DNA of 64,000 nucleotides from Actinomadura alba (GTDB lineage Bacteria; Actinomycetota; Actinomycetes; Streptosporangiales; Streptosporangiaceae). A program made the position numbers and the translations under genes. Positions within the stretch are counted from its first letter, which is position 1, and every line of letters starts with the position of its first letter. The notes under the pieces were generated by a model. It made no database searches. It saw only the letters and a list, made by a program, of their open reading frames with translations, and was not told where the DNA came from. The stretch is from contig NZ_JABVEC010000018.1 in the NCBI RefSeq assembly GCF_014323705.1, positions 124,001 to 188,000 on the forward strand, in the 5' to 3' direction. Positions 25,951-34,535 of the stretch are shown here, in pieces.

Positions 25951-27270
25951 TCAGTCGCCCGCGGCCGCCTGGACCCGGGAGACCGCCAGCTCCGCGGACT
26001 GGACCGCCGACTCGCTGCTGGGACGCAGGTGGACCCAGTCTCCGGCGTACTCGACGGCGCGCGCCGGCCGGTTCATGAACTCGCCGTGCAGCGCGACCGC
26101 GGCGGGGGTGGCCTCCGGCGCGGCGTGGCGGAACCTGTGAACGAAGGACTCGTGGCACTGCGCGCCCAGTCCGGGCACGTAGGTCTCGGCGCGCGGGAGG
26201 AGTCGCTGGACGACCTCGTCGTCGGGCCTGTCGATCAGCTCGGCGGTCATCCGGGGGGTGGACAGCAGGGTGATCAGGCCGCGCCCGGCGGGAACGCGGT
26301 CGGAGATCTTGTTCTGCTCGAAGGTCATCCCGCTCAGCACGCCGTCCTCGCAGTCGGGGAGCATCAGCGTGTACACGTTCCGGCAGCCCGGCTCCAGCGG
26401 AGATTCGAGCAGGCAGCTCACCCTGATCATCGGCGCGTACGTGGCCTGGCGAAGGAACCTGCGCTCGTCGGCGGGCATCGAGGGGTACAGGGACAGCGCC
26501 ACGGGGGCGGGCACGGCGAGCACCACCGAGCGCGCGGTCAGGGACTGCCCGTCGGCGAAGACCAGCCGGGAACTGCCCGAGCTTTCCTTCACCTCCTCCA
26601 GCGGGCGGCCGGTGTGCACCGGAACCCTCTCGGCCAGGCGCACCGCGAGCGCGTCCATGCCGCCGCGGTAAGTGCGCCACCCCATCAGACCGCGGGTCGC
26701 CAGCATGGTCGAGATGAGCGGCGCGATGCACGAGCGCTCCGGGGACCAGCCCCAGGCGGTCTCCACCGCGGGCCGAAGGACGTAGTCGAAGAGCTCACGC
26801 CGGTGGCGGCTGCCGAACTCGGTGACGGTCGTCACGCCCAGCGGGCTGTCGCCCGGCCGGCGCACGTCGTAGCGGCGCATGGACGCCATCAGCGAGGCCA
26901 TCAGGCGGGTGAGCGCCATATTGCCGCCGACCGACAGGCCGGCCCCGTTGAGGGCGCCGCGCCAGTGGCCCACCCCGGGGTGGGCCCGCTGGTTCCGCCA
27001 GACGGCCACCAGCCCCTTGACCGCCGGCACCTCTTCGTCGCTCATGCCCACGTCCCGGATCAACCGCCACGTACCGGAGTACCCGTGCGTGGCCAGCGTC
27101 TGGGTTCCCGCGTCGATGACATGGCCGTCGTGGCGCCGACTGCGCATCCGGCCGCCCGGCGTCTCCTCGGCCTCGAACACCTCGGCCGAGCGCCCGGCCG
27201 CCCGCAGGCGGAAGGCGGCGGCCAGCCCGGAGATGCCCGCGCCGATGACGGCCACGTCGATGTCGGTCAT
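25951..27270 (-). CDS. FAD-dependent oxidoreductase, amine oxidase / protoporphyrinogen oxidase type
   Basis: A 439-residue flavoprotein. The N-terminus carries the Rossmann dinucleotide motif DVAVIGAGISGLAAAFRLRAAG (residues 4-25) with the acidic EAEETPGGRMRS that follows, and the family's VIDAGTQTL near 51. A second FAD-contact segment, VEYAGDWVHL, is near residue 410. This group covers desaturases, prenyl or carotenoid oxidases and amine oxidases. It lies alone on the minus strand between UbiA and the ligase. Given its neighbours, a prenyl-chain or ring oxidation is likely; the substrate is not readable. Confidence 0.85.
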   Translation of the reverse strand: MTDIDVAVIGAGISGLAAAFRLRAAGRSAEVFEAEETPGGRMRSRRHDGHVIDAGTQTLATHGYSGTWRLIRDVGMSDEEVPAVKGLVAVWRNQRAHPGVGHWRGALNGAGLSVGGNMALTRLMASLMASMRRYDVRRPGDSPLGVTTVTEFGSRHRRELFDYVLRPAVETAWGWSPERSCIAPLISTMLATRGLMGWRTYRGGMDALAVRLAERVPVHTGRPLEEVKESSGSSRLVFADGQSLTARSVVLAVPAPVALSLYPSMPADERRFLRQATYAPMIRVSCLLESPLEPGCRNVYTLMLPDCEDGVLSGMTFEQNKISDRVPAGRGLITLLSTPRMTAELIDRPDDEVVQRLLPRAETYVPGLGAQCHESFVHRFRHAAPEATPAAVALHGEFMNRPARAVEYAGDWVHLRPSSESAVQSAELAVSRVQAAAGD

Positions 27271-27497
27271 GGCATACCTCGCAATGCGCTCACGTCGCCA
27301 CGTCGGAAGAGGTCCAGGGCGTGTCCGACGACTTCCGTACGTCGCCGGCGGTGGTCAGGTGGTGGCTGAAACAGGTTCGGGCGGTGGAAACGAGCACGCG
27401 GAGGTGGGACTCCGCCCGAGGGCCGGCGACCGGCGACGACGCCGCGAGGCGCCGTCCGAGCGGCGCACAGCAGGACAACAGAGCCGTCGGGCACGCC

Positions 27498-29108
27498 CTA
27501 GGTCCACTTTCCGGTGCCGAAGGTCTCGGTCGCCCCGAGCAGCCGGTCCCGCAACTGGAACCGGCGCACCTTGCCGGTTCCGGTCCGGGGCACCTCATCC
27601 CAGGTCAACACGGTGGGCTCCGCCATCTCCGGCAGGTCGCGGGTGGCCTCGCGCCAGGCGGCCTCGTCCAACTCCCCGTCCTCGGTGCACACCACCGGCA
27701 ACGGCGGGCGGCCCGGGCACCCGATGACCACCACCTCGATCACCTCGGGCAGCCGGTCGTCGAGGACGTCCTCCAGTTCGAGGCAGCTCATGCCGGGGAT
27801 GACGTCGACCTCCCGGTCGAGCAGCCGCAGCACGCCGAAGCGGTTGCGCACGCCGAGGTCGCCGGTGTTCCACCACTTGCCCTGGGTCTTGGACCGCCAG
27901 CGATCCTCCTCGCCCAGGTAGTTGATGCAGCGCCCGGGGGTGCGCACCATGAACACCCCCGTCTGCCCTGCGGGCACCGGGCGCAGCGTCTCCGGGTCGA
28001 CGACTTTGGCGGCCATGAACCCCGGCGCCGGCAGGCCCACATTGCGCGTCGTGGGGTGCCGGTTGCCCTGCTTGGCCATCGTCCGGCGTGTCATCGGCCG
28101 GATGGTGTACGGACCGGTCTCCGACTGGCCCAGGCCCTGCAGCCACACCGGGAACGAGCGACGCGAGGCGTCGAGGAAACGGCGCACGGTGGGCGGATGC
28201 ACCGCGTCGAAGGTGTTGGCGTAGAGCCGTACGTTGGAGAAGACGCTGTCGGCCTCGCCGGTCAGGCTCTCCCATTTGAGGTATCCGGCGGGAAGCGCCT
28301 CGACGTGGCTGGGTCGGTGCACCCGGAACACCCGCTCGGCGGACTCGGGATCGGCCTCGTCCATCAACAGCACCTTGCGCGGCTGCCGACGCAGCACGGC
28401 CTGGGTCCAGGTCATGATCCGCATGTGCGCGAACGCCGAGCTGATCGCCACGGTGTCGCTACGGCTCATCCCGAGCACCGGCCACCGGATGGACTCGGTG
28501 CGGCCCAGGTACCGCATGATCGTGGTCGAGGAGTGCACGACCAGCTTCGGGTCCCCGGTGGTACCCGAGGTATGGGTGATGAGCATCGGCTCGTCGGGCG
28601 CGCTGAGCCGGCGCGGGGGCGTCGGGGCGCCCTGGACGTCCTTCAGCGACAGCGCCCCGCCGGCCGACTCGTCCAGGGTCACGACTCCGGAGGCGGCGCT
28701 GGCCAGGTCCACGCCGACCTCCGAGCCGGCCGACAACATCCGCTCGGTGGTGACGAGCACCGCCGGGTCGAGCCGCTTGAGCAGCTTCTGGAGCACCTCC
28801 GGCGGCAGGCGGTAGGACAACATCGCGGGCACGGCCCCCAGACGGGCGGCCGCGCTGGCGAGGATGACGTAGTCCCAGTGGTTGTCCTTGACGATCGCCA
28901 CCCGGCGGCCCGGCGTGGCGCCCGCGGCGTGCAACCACCCGGCGGCGCTCCTGACCAGCTCGGCCATGGAGTCGATGTCGTGTTCGGTTCCCGCCTCCGG
29001 CGCGATATCGAAAGGACGGCTCAAAATGAACTTGGTCCGTTGCCGGCGGTCCGCGTAGTCCTCGATGAGAGTGCCAAGGTGCAGCGGCCTGCTCTTGAAC
29101 AAATTCAT
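27498..29108 (-). CDS. Acyl-adenylate-forming ligase (ANL superfamily), copy 1
   Basis: Activates a carboxylic acid with ATP, forming an acyl-AMP and usually a CoA thioester. The 536-residue protein contains core motifs THTSGTTGDPKLVVHS (A3, about residue 180), GLGQSETGP (A5), WWNTGDLGVRN (A7), LDREVD (A8) and the C-terminal catalytic lysine in GTGKVRRFQ (A10). ATG at 29108 has GGAG five bases before it; GTG two codons earlier is possible. It is a clear paralogue of the ligase at 31161 (shared RPFDIAPE.GT start and GTGKWT/GTGRWT end). No carrier-protein domain is attached or seen nearby. Divergent from the DWF1-like gene. Confidence 0.92.
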   Translation of the reverse strand: MNLFKSRPLHLGTLIEDYADRRQRTKFILSRPFDIAPEAGTEHDIDSMAELVRSAAGWLHAAGATPGRRVAIVKDNHWDYVILASAAARLGAVPAMLSYRLPPEVLQKLLKRLDPAVLVTTERMLSAGSEVGVDLASAASGVVTLDESAGGALSLKDVQGAPTPPRRLSAPDEPMLITHTSGTTGDPKLVVHSSTTIMRYLGRTESIRWPVLGMSRSDTVAISSAFAHMRIMTWTQAVLRRQPRKVLLMDEADPESAERVFRVHRPSHVEALPAGYLKWESLTGEADSVFSNVRLYANTFDAVHPPTVRRFLDASRRSFPVWLQGLGQSETGPYTIRPMTRRTMAKQGNRHPTTRNVGLPAPGFMAAKVVDPETLRPVPAGQTGVFMVRTPGRCINYLGEEDRWRSKTQGKWWNTGDLGVRNRFGVLRLLDREVDVIPGMSCLELEDVLDDRLPEVIEVVVIGCPGRPPLPVVCTEDGELDEAAWREATRDLPEMAEPTVLTWDEVPRTGTGKVRRFQLRDRLLGATETFGTGKWT

Positions 29109-29114
29109 TTGCAC

Positions 29115-29417
29115 TCCCTGTAACGAGTCGCCAGCCAGAAGATTTTGAATTAGCGGCCCGGCGTGACCCTAGAGGCGAGGAACACGCGACATCTCCGGTC
29201 GTGTCCCCAATCTGGCTCAGCACGACGGTCGTTTCAAGAGCAGGGGCCAAGTGCGCTGACCTTTGCCATGCGGAAGGACCTTTTTGTGTCATGGCCTTGT
29301 CATAGCCTTGCCAGTGGCGGGATACCTAAATTCGTTGGAGTCCGGGGCTGGTTGCCGCCACGGCATGATTCGCGGCAGCCATCGACCAGGAACGGGCTAT
29401 GGGCAAGGAGGGTCGCG
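29115..29417. promoter_or_regulatory. Divergent promoter region of ligase 1 and DWF1-like gene
   Basis: About 300 bp with no gene. It contains the strongest forward copy of the 21-bp cluster motif at 29287-29307, formed from two near-identical 11-bp direct repeats, TGTCATGGCCT and TGTCATAGCCT (29287-29297, 29298-29308), so TGTCAT recurs exactly one helical turn apart. Confidence 0.6.
29287..29307 (+). promoter_or_regulatory. 21-bp cluster motif, copy A
   Basis: Plus strand TGTCATGGCCTTG followed by TCATAGCC; matches the copy at 47417-47437 at 18 of 21 positions on opposite strands. It lies 111 bp before the DWF1-like start and 179 bp before the ligase start. Confidence 0.6.
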
Positions 29418-30881
29418 ATGGCCGAAAAGATGCGCGTCCCAGCGGATTCAGCAGTTTCCGCGGCGAGAACGGGCGACGCGTGGAGCCGGCACGCGCAAGC
29501 CGTCGAAGCGCTCCAGGAGTCCTATCGCGCGATTCCCCGCGACGCGCCGGTCCGGCTGGCCAAGCGCACCTCGTACCTGTTCCGGAAGCGGCAGGCGGCC
29601 GGCGCGCCCGGCCTCGACGTGAGCCGGCTCGGCCGGGTGATCGACGTCGATCCCGACGCCCGTACCGCCGACGTCCAGGCCATGACCACCTACGAGGACC
29701 TGGTGGCGGCCACTCTCGCGCACCGGCTGATGCCCGCGGTCGTCCCCCAGCTCAAGGGCATCACCCTCGGCGGCGCGATCACCGGCCTGGGCATCGAGTC
29801 GTCCTCGTTCCGCAACGGGATGCCGCACGAGTCCGTCCTGGAGCTGGAGATCCTCACCGGCGACGGCCGCCTGATCACCGCGCGGCCGGGCGAGGAGACC
29901 GACGAGAGCTCCGGCGAACGGCCGCGGCCCGACGCCGGCCACGCCGACCATTCGGCGCTGTTCCGTGGATTCCCCAACTCCTACGGCACGCTGGGCTACG
30001 CGACCCGGCTGAAGATCAGACTTGAGCCGGTCCGGCCGTACGTGCAGCTGCGTCACCTGCGCTTCGCCCGCGCGGACCGATGCGCCGAGGCGATCGCGCA
30101 GATCTGCTCGTCGCGCTCCTACGAGGGGACATCGGTCGACTTCGTCGACGGGACGGTGTTCGCGCCGGACGAGATGTACCTGACCGTGGGAACGTTCGTC
30201 GACGACGCCCCCTTCACCTCCGACTACACCCGCCGGAAGATCTACTACCGCTCGCTCCGCGAACGCTCGGCCGACTACCTGACCGTTCACGACTACCTGT
30301 GGCGCTGGGACACCGACTGGTTCTGGTCCTCGCGGGACCTGGGTCTGGAGAACCCGCTCGTCCGGGCGCTGTGGCCACGGTCGAAGCTCCGTTCCGACGT
30401 CTACCGGCGGTTGATCGCCTGGGACGAGCGAACGGCGCTGTCGGCTCGCCTGGACCGCTGGACCCGCCGGCCGCCGCGCGAGGACGTCATTCAGAACGTC
30501 GAGATCCCGCTCGACCGGATCGGCGAATATCTCGAATTCTTTCACCGCGAGATCGGGATCAGCCCCGTGTGGCTGTGCCCGCTGCGCGCGCTGCGCCGAT
30601 GGCCGCTGTATCCGCTGGACCCCAACCAGATCTACATCGACGTCGGATTCTGGTCGCGGGTGCAACTGCGGGCCGGCCAGTCGCCCGATCATCACAATCG
30701 CCTCATTGAGGACGAGATCGCCCGCCTCGGGGGATGCAAGGCGCTGTATTCGACCTCCTATTACACCGAGGACGAGTTCTGGCGCCGCTACAACGGACCC
30801 GCCTACCGGCCGCTCAAGGACGCCTACGACCCGGACGGGCGGCTGCACGACCTTTATGAGAAGTGTGTGGTCGGCCGCTGA
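29418..30881 (+). CDS. FAD-linked oxidoreductase, DIMINUTO/DWF1 (delta-24 reductase)-like
   Basis: The 487-residue protein has a PCMH-type FAD domain (VIDVDPDARTADVQAMTTYEDLV near residue 75, VPQLKGITLGGAITGLGIESSSF near 110-135) and a C-terminal domain rich in Trp/Tyr with IYIDVGFWSRVQ near 415. The YRAIPRDAPVRLAKRTSYLFR start and overall plan resemble plant DWF1 and animal DHCR24, which reduce an isolated double bond in a side chain. ATG at 29418 is set by AAGGAGGG just upstream; the frame is open 85 codons earlier without support. In this setting, reduction of prenyl-chain double bonds is an attractive but unproven role. Confidence 0.85.
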   Translation: MAEKMRVPADSAVSAARTGDAWSRHAQAVEALQESYRAIPRDAPVRLAKRTSYLFRKRQAAGAPGLDVSRLGRVIDVDPDARTADVQAMTTYEDLVAATLAHRLMPAVVPQLKGITLGGAITGLGIESSSFRNGMPHESVLELEILTGDGRLITARPGEETDESSGERPRPDAGHADHSALFRGFPNSYGTLGYATRLKIRLEPVRPYVQLRHLRFARADRCAEAIAQICSSRSYEGTSVDFVDGTVFAPDEMYLTVGTFVDDAPFTSDYTRRKIYYRSLRERSADYLTVHDYLWRWDTDWFWSSRDLGLENPLVRALWPRSKLRSDVYRRLIAWDERTALSARLDRWTRRPPREDVIQNVEIPLDRIGEYLEFFHREIGISPVWLCPLRALRRWPLYPLDPNQIYIDVGFWSRVQLRAGQSPDHHNRLIEDEIARLGGCKALYSTSYYTEDEFWRRYNGPAYRPLKDAYDPDGRLHDLYEKCVVGR

Positions 30882-31160
30882 GTTCTCCTGCGTAGCCCCT
30901 CATCCGGGCAGGACAGAGCAATGAACACGGTCGACCGGTCATGCCCTCGGCGGACCGATGTAGATGTACTTCCGCCGGTCGACAACGCTCATTCCCATTT
31001 CCGCGGTGACGATGGGCGGCCCGCCGGTGACCCGGGCCGACGTTCGCCTGCAGGGCGCCGGCCACCGGCAACGCGGACACCGCACCGCCCGGGACGGGCG
31101 CTCAACGGGTAACCGGCGCACCGCCCCGGGCGAAGTCGAACGGCTCAGGCTCCGCGATGC

Positions 31161-32786
31161 TCAGGTCCACCGTCCGGTGCCGTGGGTCTCGGTGGTGTCG
31201 AGGACCTTCTCCCGCAGCTCATGACGGCGGACCTTCCACGTTCCGGTGCGTGGGAACTCCTCCCAGGCGATCAGGACGGGGGGATCCATCTCGGGCAGGC
31301 CCTTGGTGGCGTTCTCCCAGATCGCCGGATCCAGGTCGCCGTCATGGGTGGAGACCACCGGAAGCGGGCGGCGCCCCGGGACGCCGAGGACGATGATCTC
31401 GGTGGCGTTGCGAACCCGCTCCAGCAGCAGGCTTTCCAGCTCGATGCCGCTCGCCCCCGGGATCGTGTCCACCTCCCGGTCCACCAGGCGGATCAGTCCG
31501 CTGCGGGTCTTGACGCCGATGTCCCCGGTGTTCCACCAGCCGTCCCAGAGCTTCTCGCGGTAGCGTTCGTCCTCGCCGAGATAGGTGATGCACCGGCCGT
31601 GCGTCTTCACCAGGACGATCCCCTCCTCACCGCGCGGCAGCTTGCGCCGGTCGCTGGGGGCGACGACGCGAACGCGGGAGACGAACGGGATCGACCGGCC
31701 CACATAGTGGGTGACCGGGGTCGAGGCCCCTTCGGAGCGCAGGACCTTGCGCCGGGTGAGAACGCCCATGCAGATCGGGCCGGTTTCGCTCTGACCCCAT
31801 GCCTGTCCCCAGACCACCACGCGCCGCTCGGACGTCGTCACGAACTTACGGACGGTACTGGGATGAATGGCGTCGAAGGTGTTGAGATAGGCGCGGACGC
31901 GGCGGAACACCTGTGGATGGGAGCTGGTGAGACCCTCCCAGCGTTGGAAGATGTTCGGGCAGGACTCCACGATCGTGGGCGGCCGGGCGCCCAGCGTGGC
32001 GGCCACGTTGTCCGGCTCGGAGTCCGACAGCGCCACCACCTCGCCCGGCGGCTGGACCAACTGCTGCACGATCCATGCGATCGCTCGGCCGTGGACGAAC
32101 GCGATGCACGAGGCCATGACGTCGTCCGGCCGGAAGGCCAGGCCGGGCAGCCGGTTCATCGCCTCCATGCGTTTGATCACGCCGAGCATGGTGTTCGCGG
32201 AATGCGCGACGAGCTTCGGCGCGCCGGTGGTCCCGGAGGTGTGCGTGCAGATCATGGCCTCGTGGTCGGGGCGGGGGGTGGCGGGTGGCGCCTCGCCGGC
32301 CGGCAGGTCCGCGAAGGCGACCGTGCCGCCGGGAACCCGGCCCCGACCGGCCACGATGAGCGTGACCTGCGGGCCGGCCAGAGGGGAGCCCGACTGCTCG
32401 GCGGCCTCCAGGACGCCCGGGGAGGCGATCACCGCCTTGGGGTCCAGCCGCTCCAGCATGATCGGCAGATGCTCGGTGCGCACTGCTGGGGTGATCAGCG
32501 CGGGCAGGACACCGATCCGGGCGGCCGCCGCCGCCAGCACGATCACGTCGAGGTTGTTGTCCTTGACCACCGCCATCCGGTCACCCGGCCCCAGGCCGGC
32601 CTCGGACAGCGCGCCGGACGTACGGGCGATCAGGTCGGCGAGGTCGGCCACGGTGTACCGGGTGCCGCCCTCCGGTGCGATGTCGAAGGGCCGGTCCAGG
32701 TGGAACACCGGCCGCTGGGCGCCGGCGAAATGCTCGAACACCATCCCGATGTTCTTCGGCCAGTTCTTGCTCGTCCGACTTCTCAT
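31161..32786 (-). CDS. Acyl-adenylate-forming ligase (ANL superfamily), copy 2
   Basis: A 541-residue paralogue of the ligase at 27498. Motifs: CTHTSGTTGAPKLVAHS (A3), GQAWGQSETGP (A5), WWNTGDIGVK (A7), LVDREVDTIPGASGIE (A8) and GTWKVRRHEL (A10). The A10 lysine is kept but the preceding glycine of the usual GTGK is Trp, which could affect the thioester step. The N-terminus RPFDIAPEGGTRYTVADLADL matches copy 1. It heads toward the intergenic region shared with the DWF1-like gene's end and follows two SnoaL-like genes on the same strand. The two ligases probably use different acids or act in sequence. Confidence 0.91.
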   Translation of the reverse strand: MRSRTSKNWPKNIGMVFEHFAGAQRPVFHLDRPFDIAPEGGTRYTVADLADLIARTSGALSEAGLGPGDRMAVVKDNNLDVIVLAAAAARIGVLPALITPAVRTEHLPIMLERLDPKAVIASPGVLEAAEQSGSPLAGPQVTLIVAGRGRVPGGTVAFADLPAGEAPPATPRPDHEAMICTHTSGTTGAPKLVAHSANTMLGVIKRMEAMNRLPGLAFRPDDVMASCIAFVHGRAIAWIVQQLVQPPGEVVALSDSEPDNVAATLGARPPTIVESCPNIFQRWEGLTSSHPQVFRRVRAYLNTFDAIHPSTVRKFVTTSERRVVVWGQAWGQSETGPICMGVLTRRKVLRSEGASTPVTHYVGRSIPFVSRVRVVAPSDRRKLPRGEEGIVLVKTHGRCITYLGEDERYREKLWDGWWNTGDIGVKTRSGLIRLVDREVDTIPGASGIELESLLLERVRNATEIIVLGVPGRRPLPVVSTHDGDLDPAIWENATKGLPEMDPPVLIAWEEFPRTGTWKVRRHELREKVLDTTETHGTGRWT

Positions 32787-32831
32787 GCGGCCTGACCTTC
32801 TTCCTGTTTCCCTGTTCCGCCGCTTTCGCCG

Positions 32832-33392
32832 CTATCTCGCCACGGCGCTGACCGCCTGTCGGCGGGCCTGCCGCTTGAGTCGGGCGAAGCGGACGGCGCT
32901 GGAGAACGCGTGGCCGATCATGCCGAGGGTCCCGGTCCGCGCCGGAGGCATGATGCCGATCTGCACCATCATCTCGACATAGTCGGATTCCTGTCGGTAA
33001 TGGCGCAGCCTGCCGTCGTCGTCGAACCGCAGCAGGACCATCTCCTCGATCCGCAGGCGCTGACCCGTAGGCGGGGTGCGCATCAACTCGCCCTTGTGGG
33101 TTCCGCTGAGCGAGGTACGCAGGGCGACCAGATCGCCGTCCTCGATCGCGTCGAGGACCTCGATGCGCATGTCCGGCATGCCGCGGGCCTGCCCGCGGAT
33201 GAAGCTCACGAATTCGGCATTTCCCAGCGAGGGCTGCGCCTGGACGCTGTACCGGCACTCCGGGTGGGCGATCTTGTCGATGACGTCGAAGTCCTGCTGA
33301 TTGAACGCTCTGTTGATGAGTTCACCGGCGATGTCCTTCAGGCCGTCTCCGGTGCCGGTCGTCGCGTCGTCCGATTTCTTGGAGCTGCTCAT
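32832..33392 (-). CDS. SnoaL-like / NTF2-fold protein, copy 1
   Basis: A 186-residue alpha+beta-barrel protein of the SnoaL polyketide-cyclase/ester-cyclase type. Core pattern: ELINRAFNQQDFDVIDKIAHPECRYSV (about 22-48), RGMPDMRIEVLDAIEDGDLVA (about 75-95), and the C-terminal strand YVEMMVQIGIMPP shared with copy 2. Such proteins act as cyclases, hydratases or isomerases, or only bind ligands. It lies between copy 2 and ligase 2 with short gaps (22 and 45 bp), so the three form an operon. Its activity cannot be assigned. Confidence 0.82.
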   Translation of the reverse strand: MSSSKKSDDATTGTGDGLKDIAGELINRAFNQQDFDVIDKIAHPECRYSVQAQPSLGNAEFVSFIRGQARGMPDMRIEVLDAIEDGDLVALRTSLSGTHKGELMRTPPTGQRLRIEEMVLLRFDDDGRLRHYRQESDYVEMMVQIGIMPPARTGTLGMIGHAFSSAVRFARLKRQARRQAVSAVAR

Positions 33393-33414
33393 GTCGTTCC
33401 CTTCGGCCGGTGCC

Positions 33415-33942
33415 CTACTTCGTGCCGGCGGCGGCGCGCTGCTTGGCCTTCGGCTTGAGCTTGAGCGCGGCGAACCGGGCCATCACCGCGAAGGGATAGG
33501 TCGCCTGCCGGAACGCGCCCGCACCCAGCGGCGGCATCACACCGATCTGCTCCATGAACCCCACATAGTCACCCTGTTGCCACATCTCGGCGATCTTGCC
33601 GTCCGCGTAGCGGAAGAACCACATCTCGTTGAACTCGATCGAGAGCCCGGTACCTGGGAGGCCCATCAGCGTCCCCTCCTGGGTTCCGGTGAGCCGGGCG
33701 CGCAGAAACCCCCGGTCCCCCTCCGTCAGGGTCTCCAGGATCTCTCCCCGGTAGTCGGGCATCGCCTTGTGCAGGTCCTCGGCCAGCTTCATGAAGACGT
33801 CCCGGCCGTGTTGCGGCTCCAGGGTCGGGAAATGGCTGATGAGATCGGCGGCGAAATACTCGTCGATCACTTTGTGGTTCCGGTGGTTGAACACCTGGTC
33901 GCAGACGTAGACGGCCAGGTTCTTGATCTCCTGTTCGGCCAA
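33415..33942 (-). CDS. SnoaL-like / NTF2-fold protein, copy 2
   Basis: A 175-residue protein related to the next gene. Pattern: LAVYVCDQVFNHRNHKVIDEYFAADL near residue 8, AMPDYRGEILETLTEGDRGFLR near 54, and GDYVGFMEQIGVMPPLGAG near 127. It starts with TTG at 33942, preceded by GGAGGGTG at correct spacing. It is the first gene of the SnoaL-SnoaL-ligase operon, and a strong copy of the 21-bp motif lies 262 bp upstream. Two divergent SnoaL copies in one operon suggest a heterodimer or two steps. Confidence 0.82.
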   Translation of the reverse strand: MAEQEIKNLAVYVCDQVFNHRNHKVIDEYFAADLISHFPTLEPQHGRDVFMKLAEDLHKAMPDYRGEILETLTEGDRGFLRARLTGTQEGTLMGLPGTGLSIEFNEMWFFRYADGKIAEMWQQGDYVGFMEQIGVMPPLGAGAFRQATYPFAVMARFAALKLKPKAKQRAAAGTK

Positions 33943-34470
33943 CTGACACCCTCCGTTCGAAGTTCGGCGGCCTGCGGCGGCCGAGCCCGCGGGCCCGCCG
34001 CCTGCGACGGGCTCGAGCCATGCCGGTGTCCCCTGCGATCCTCAGACGCCGCTTCCTCGGTTCCGGTACCGGCCGGCGAGCGGCACGGCTGCACGATGAC
34101 GGAGAGCGGGCCAGTGACCGTGCTTCCTCTTCGTCAGGCATTAGGACTCCTCGAAGACGAGGCACCCGAACACGTCTCAAAGATATTTTCTGCGACCTCG
34201 GCGAGCTATGACATGGGCGTGACAACCTTCGTCCCGGATGTGGCCGAATTCTGTCATTCCCCAAGGTCGCGCACGGGTCGTGCCCACCGCCTACCATCGG
34301 CGCATTGTCCGGCGGGCGGTCATGATGGGCATTGTTGGGAATTCGCTGAACTTCTACATCGCCATATCTGCTCCGGGTGCGGGCGCACTCGCCGCCCGGC
34401 TGCGTGACTCCCGCCGACATCGCCGTCGCTTTGTCGCTGTATGAGAAACCCGCCAGAACACCCCAGGGCC
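33943..34470. promoter_or_regulatory. Upstream region of the SnoaL-ligase operon
   Basis: About 530 bp. A weak plus-strand frame from 34097 lacks a ribosome-binding site and family similarity. The notable element is the 21-bp motif copy at 34204-34224. Confidence 0.5.
34204..34224 (-). promoter_or_regulatory. 21-bp cluster motif, copy G
   Basis: Plus strand AGCTATGACA then TGGGCGTGACA; matches copy A (read on the other strand) at 17 of 21 positions. It lies upstream of the SnoaL-SnoaL-ligase operon. Confidence 0.5.
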
Positions 34471-34505
34471 GTTGGACGGCGCTCGGTCAACGAGCGCCGT
34501 CCAAC
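34471..34505 (-). terminator. Strong stem-loop after haloperoxidase-like gene
   Basis: Positions 34471-34485 (GTTGGACGGCGCTCG) and 34491-34505 form a perfect 15-bp stem with a 5-nt loop, about 30 bp past the stop of the minus-strand gene at 34536. Confidence 0.8.
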
Positions 34506-34535
34506 GCCGACATCCTGCCGTGGCCCTGGCCCGGA

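Noticed and set aside
34097..34407. Plus-strand frame beginning MTESGPVTVLPLRQALG as a possible small gene
   Set aside because: No ribosome-binding site, no family resemblance, Cys/His/Arg-rich tail typical of random high-GC frames, and it overlaps a regulatory motif copy.
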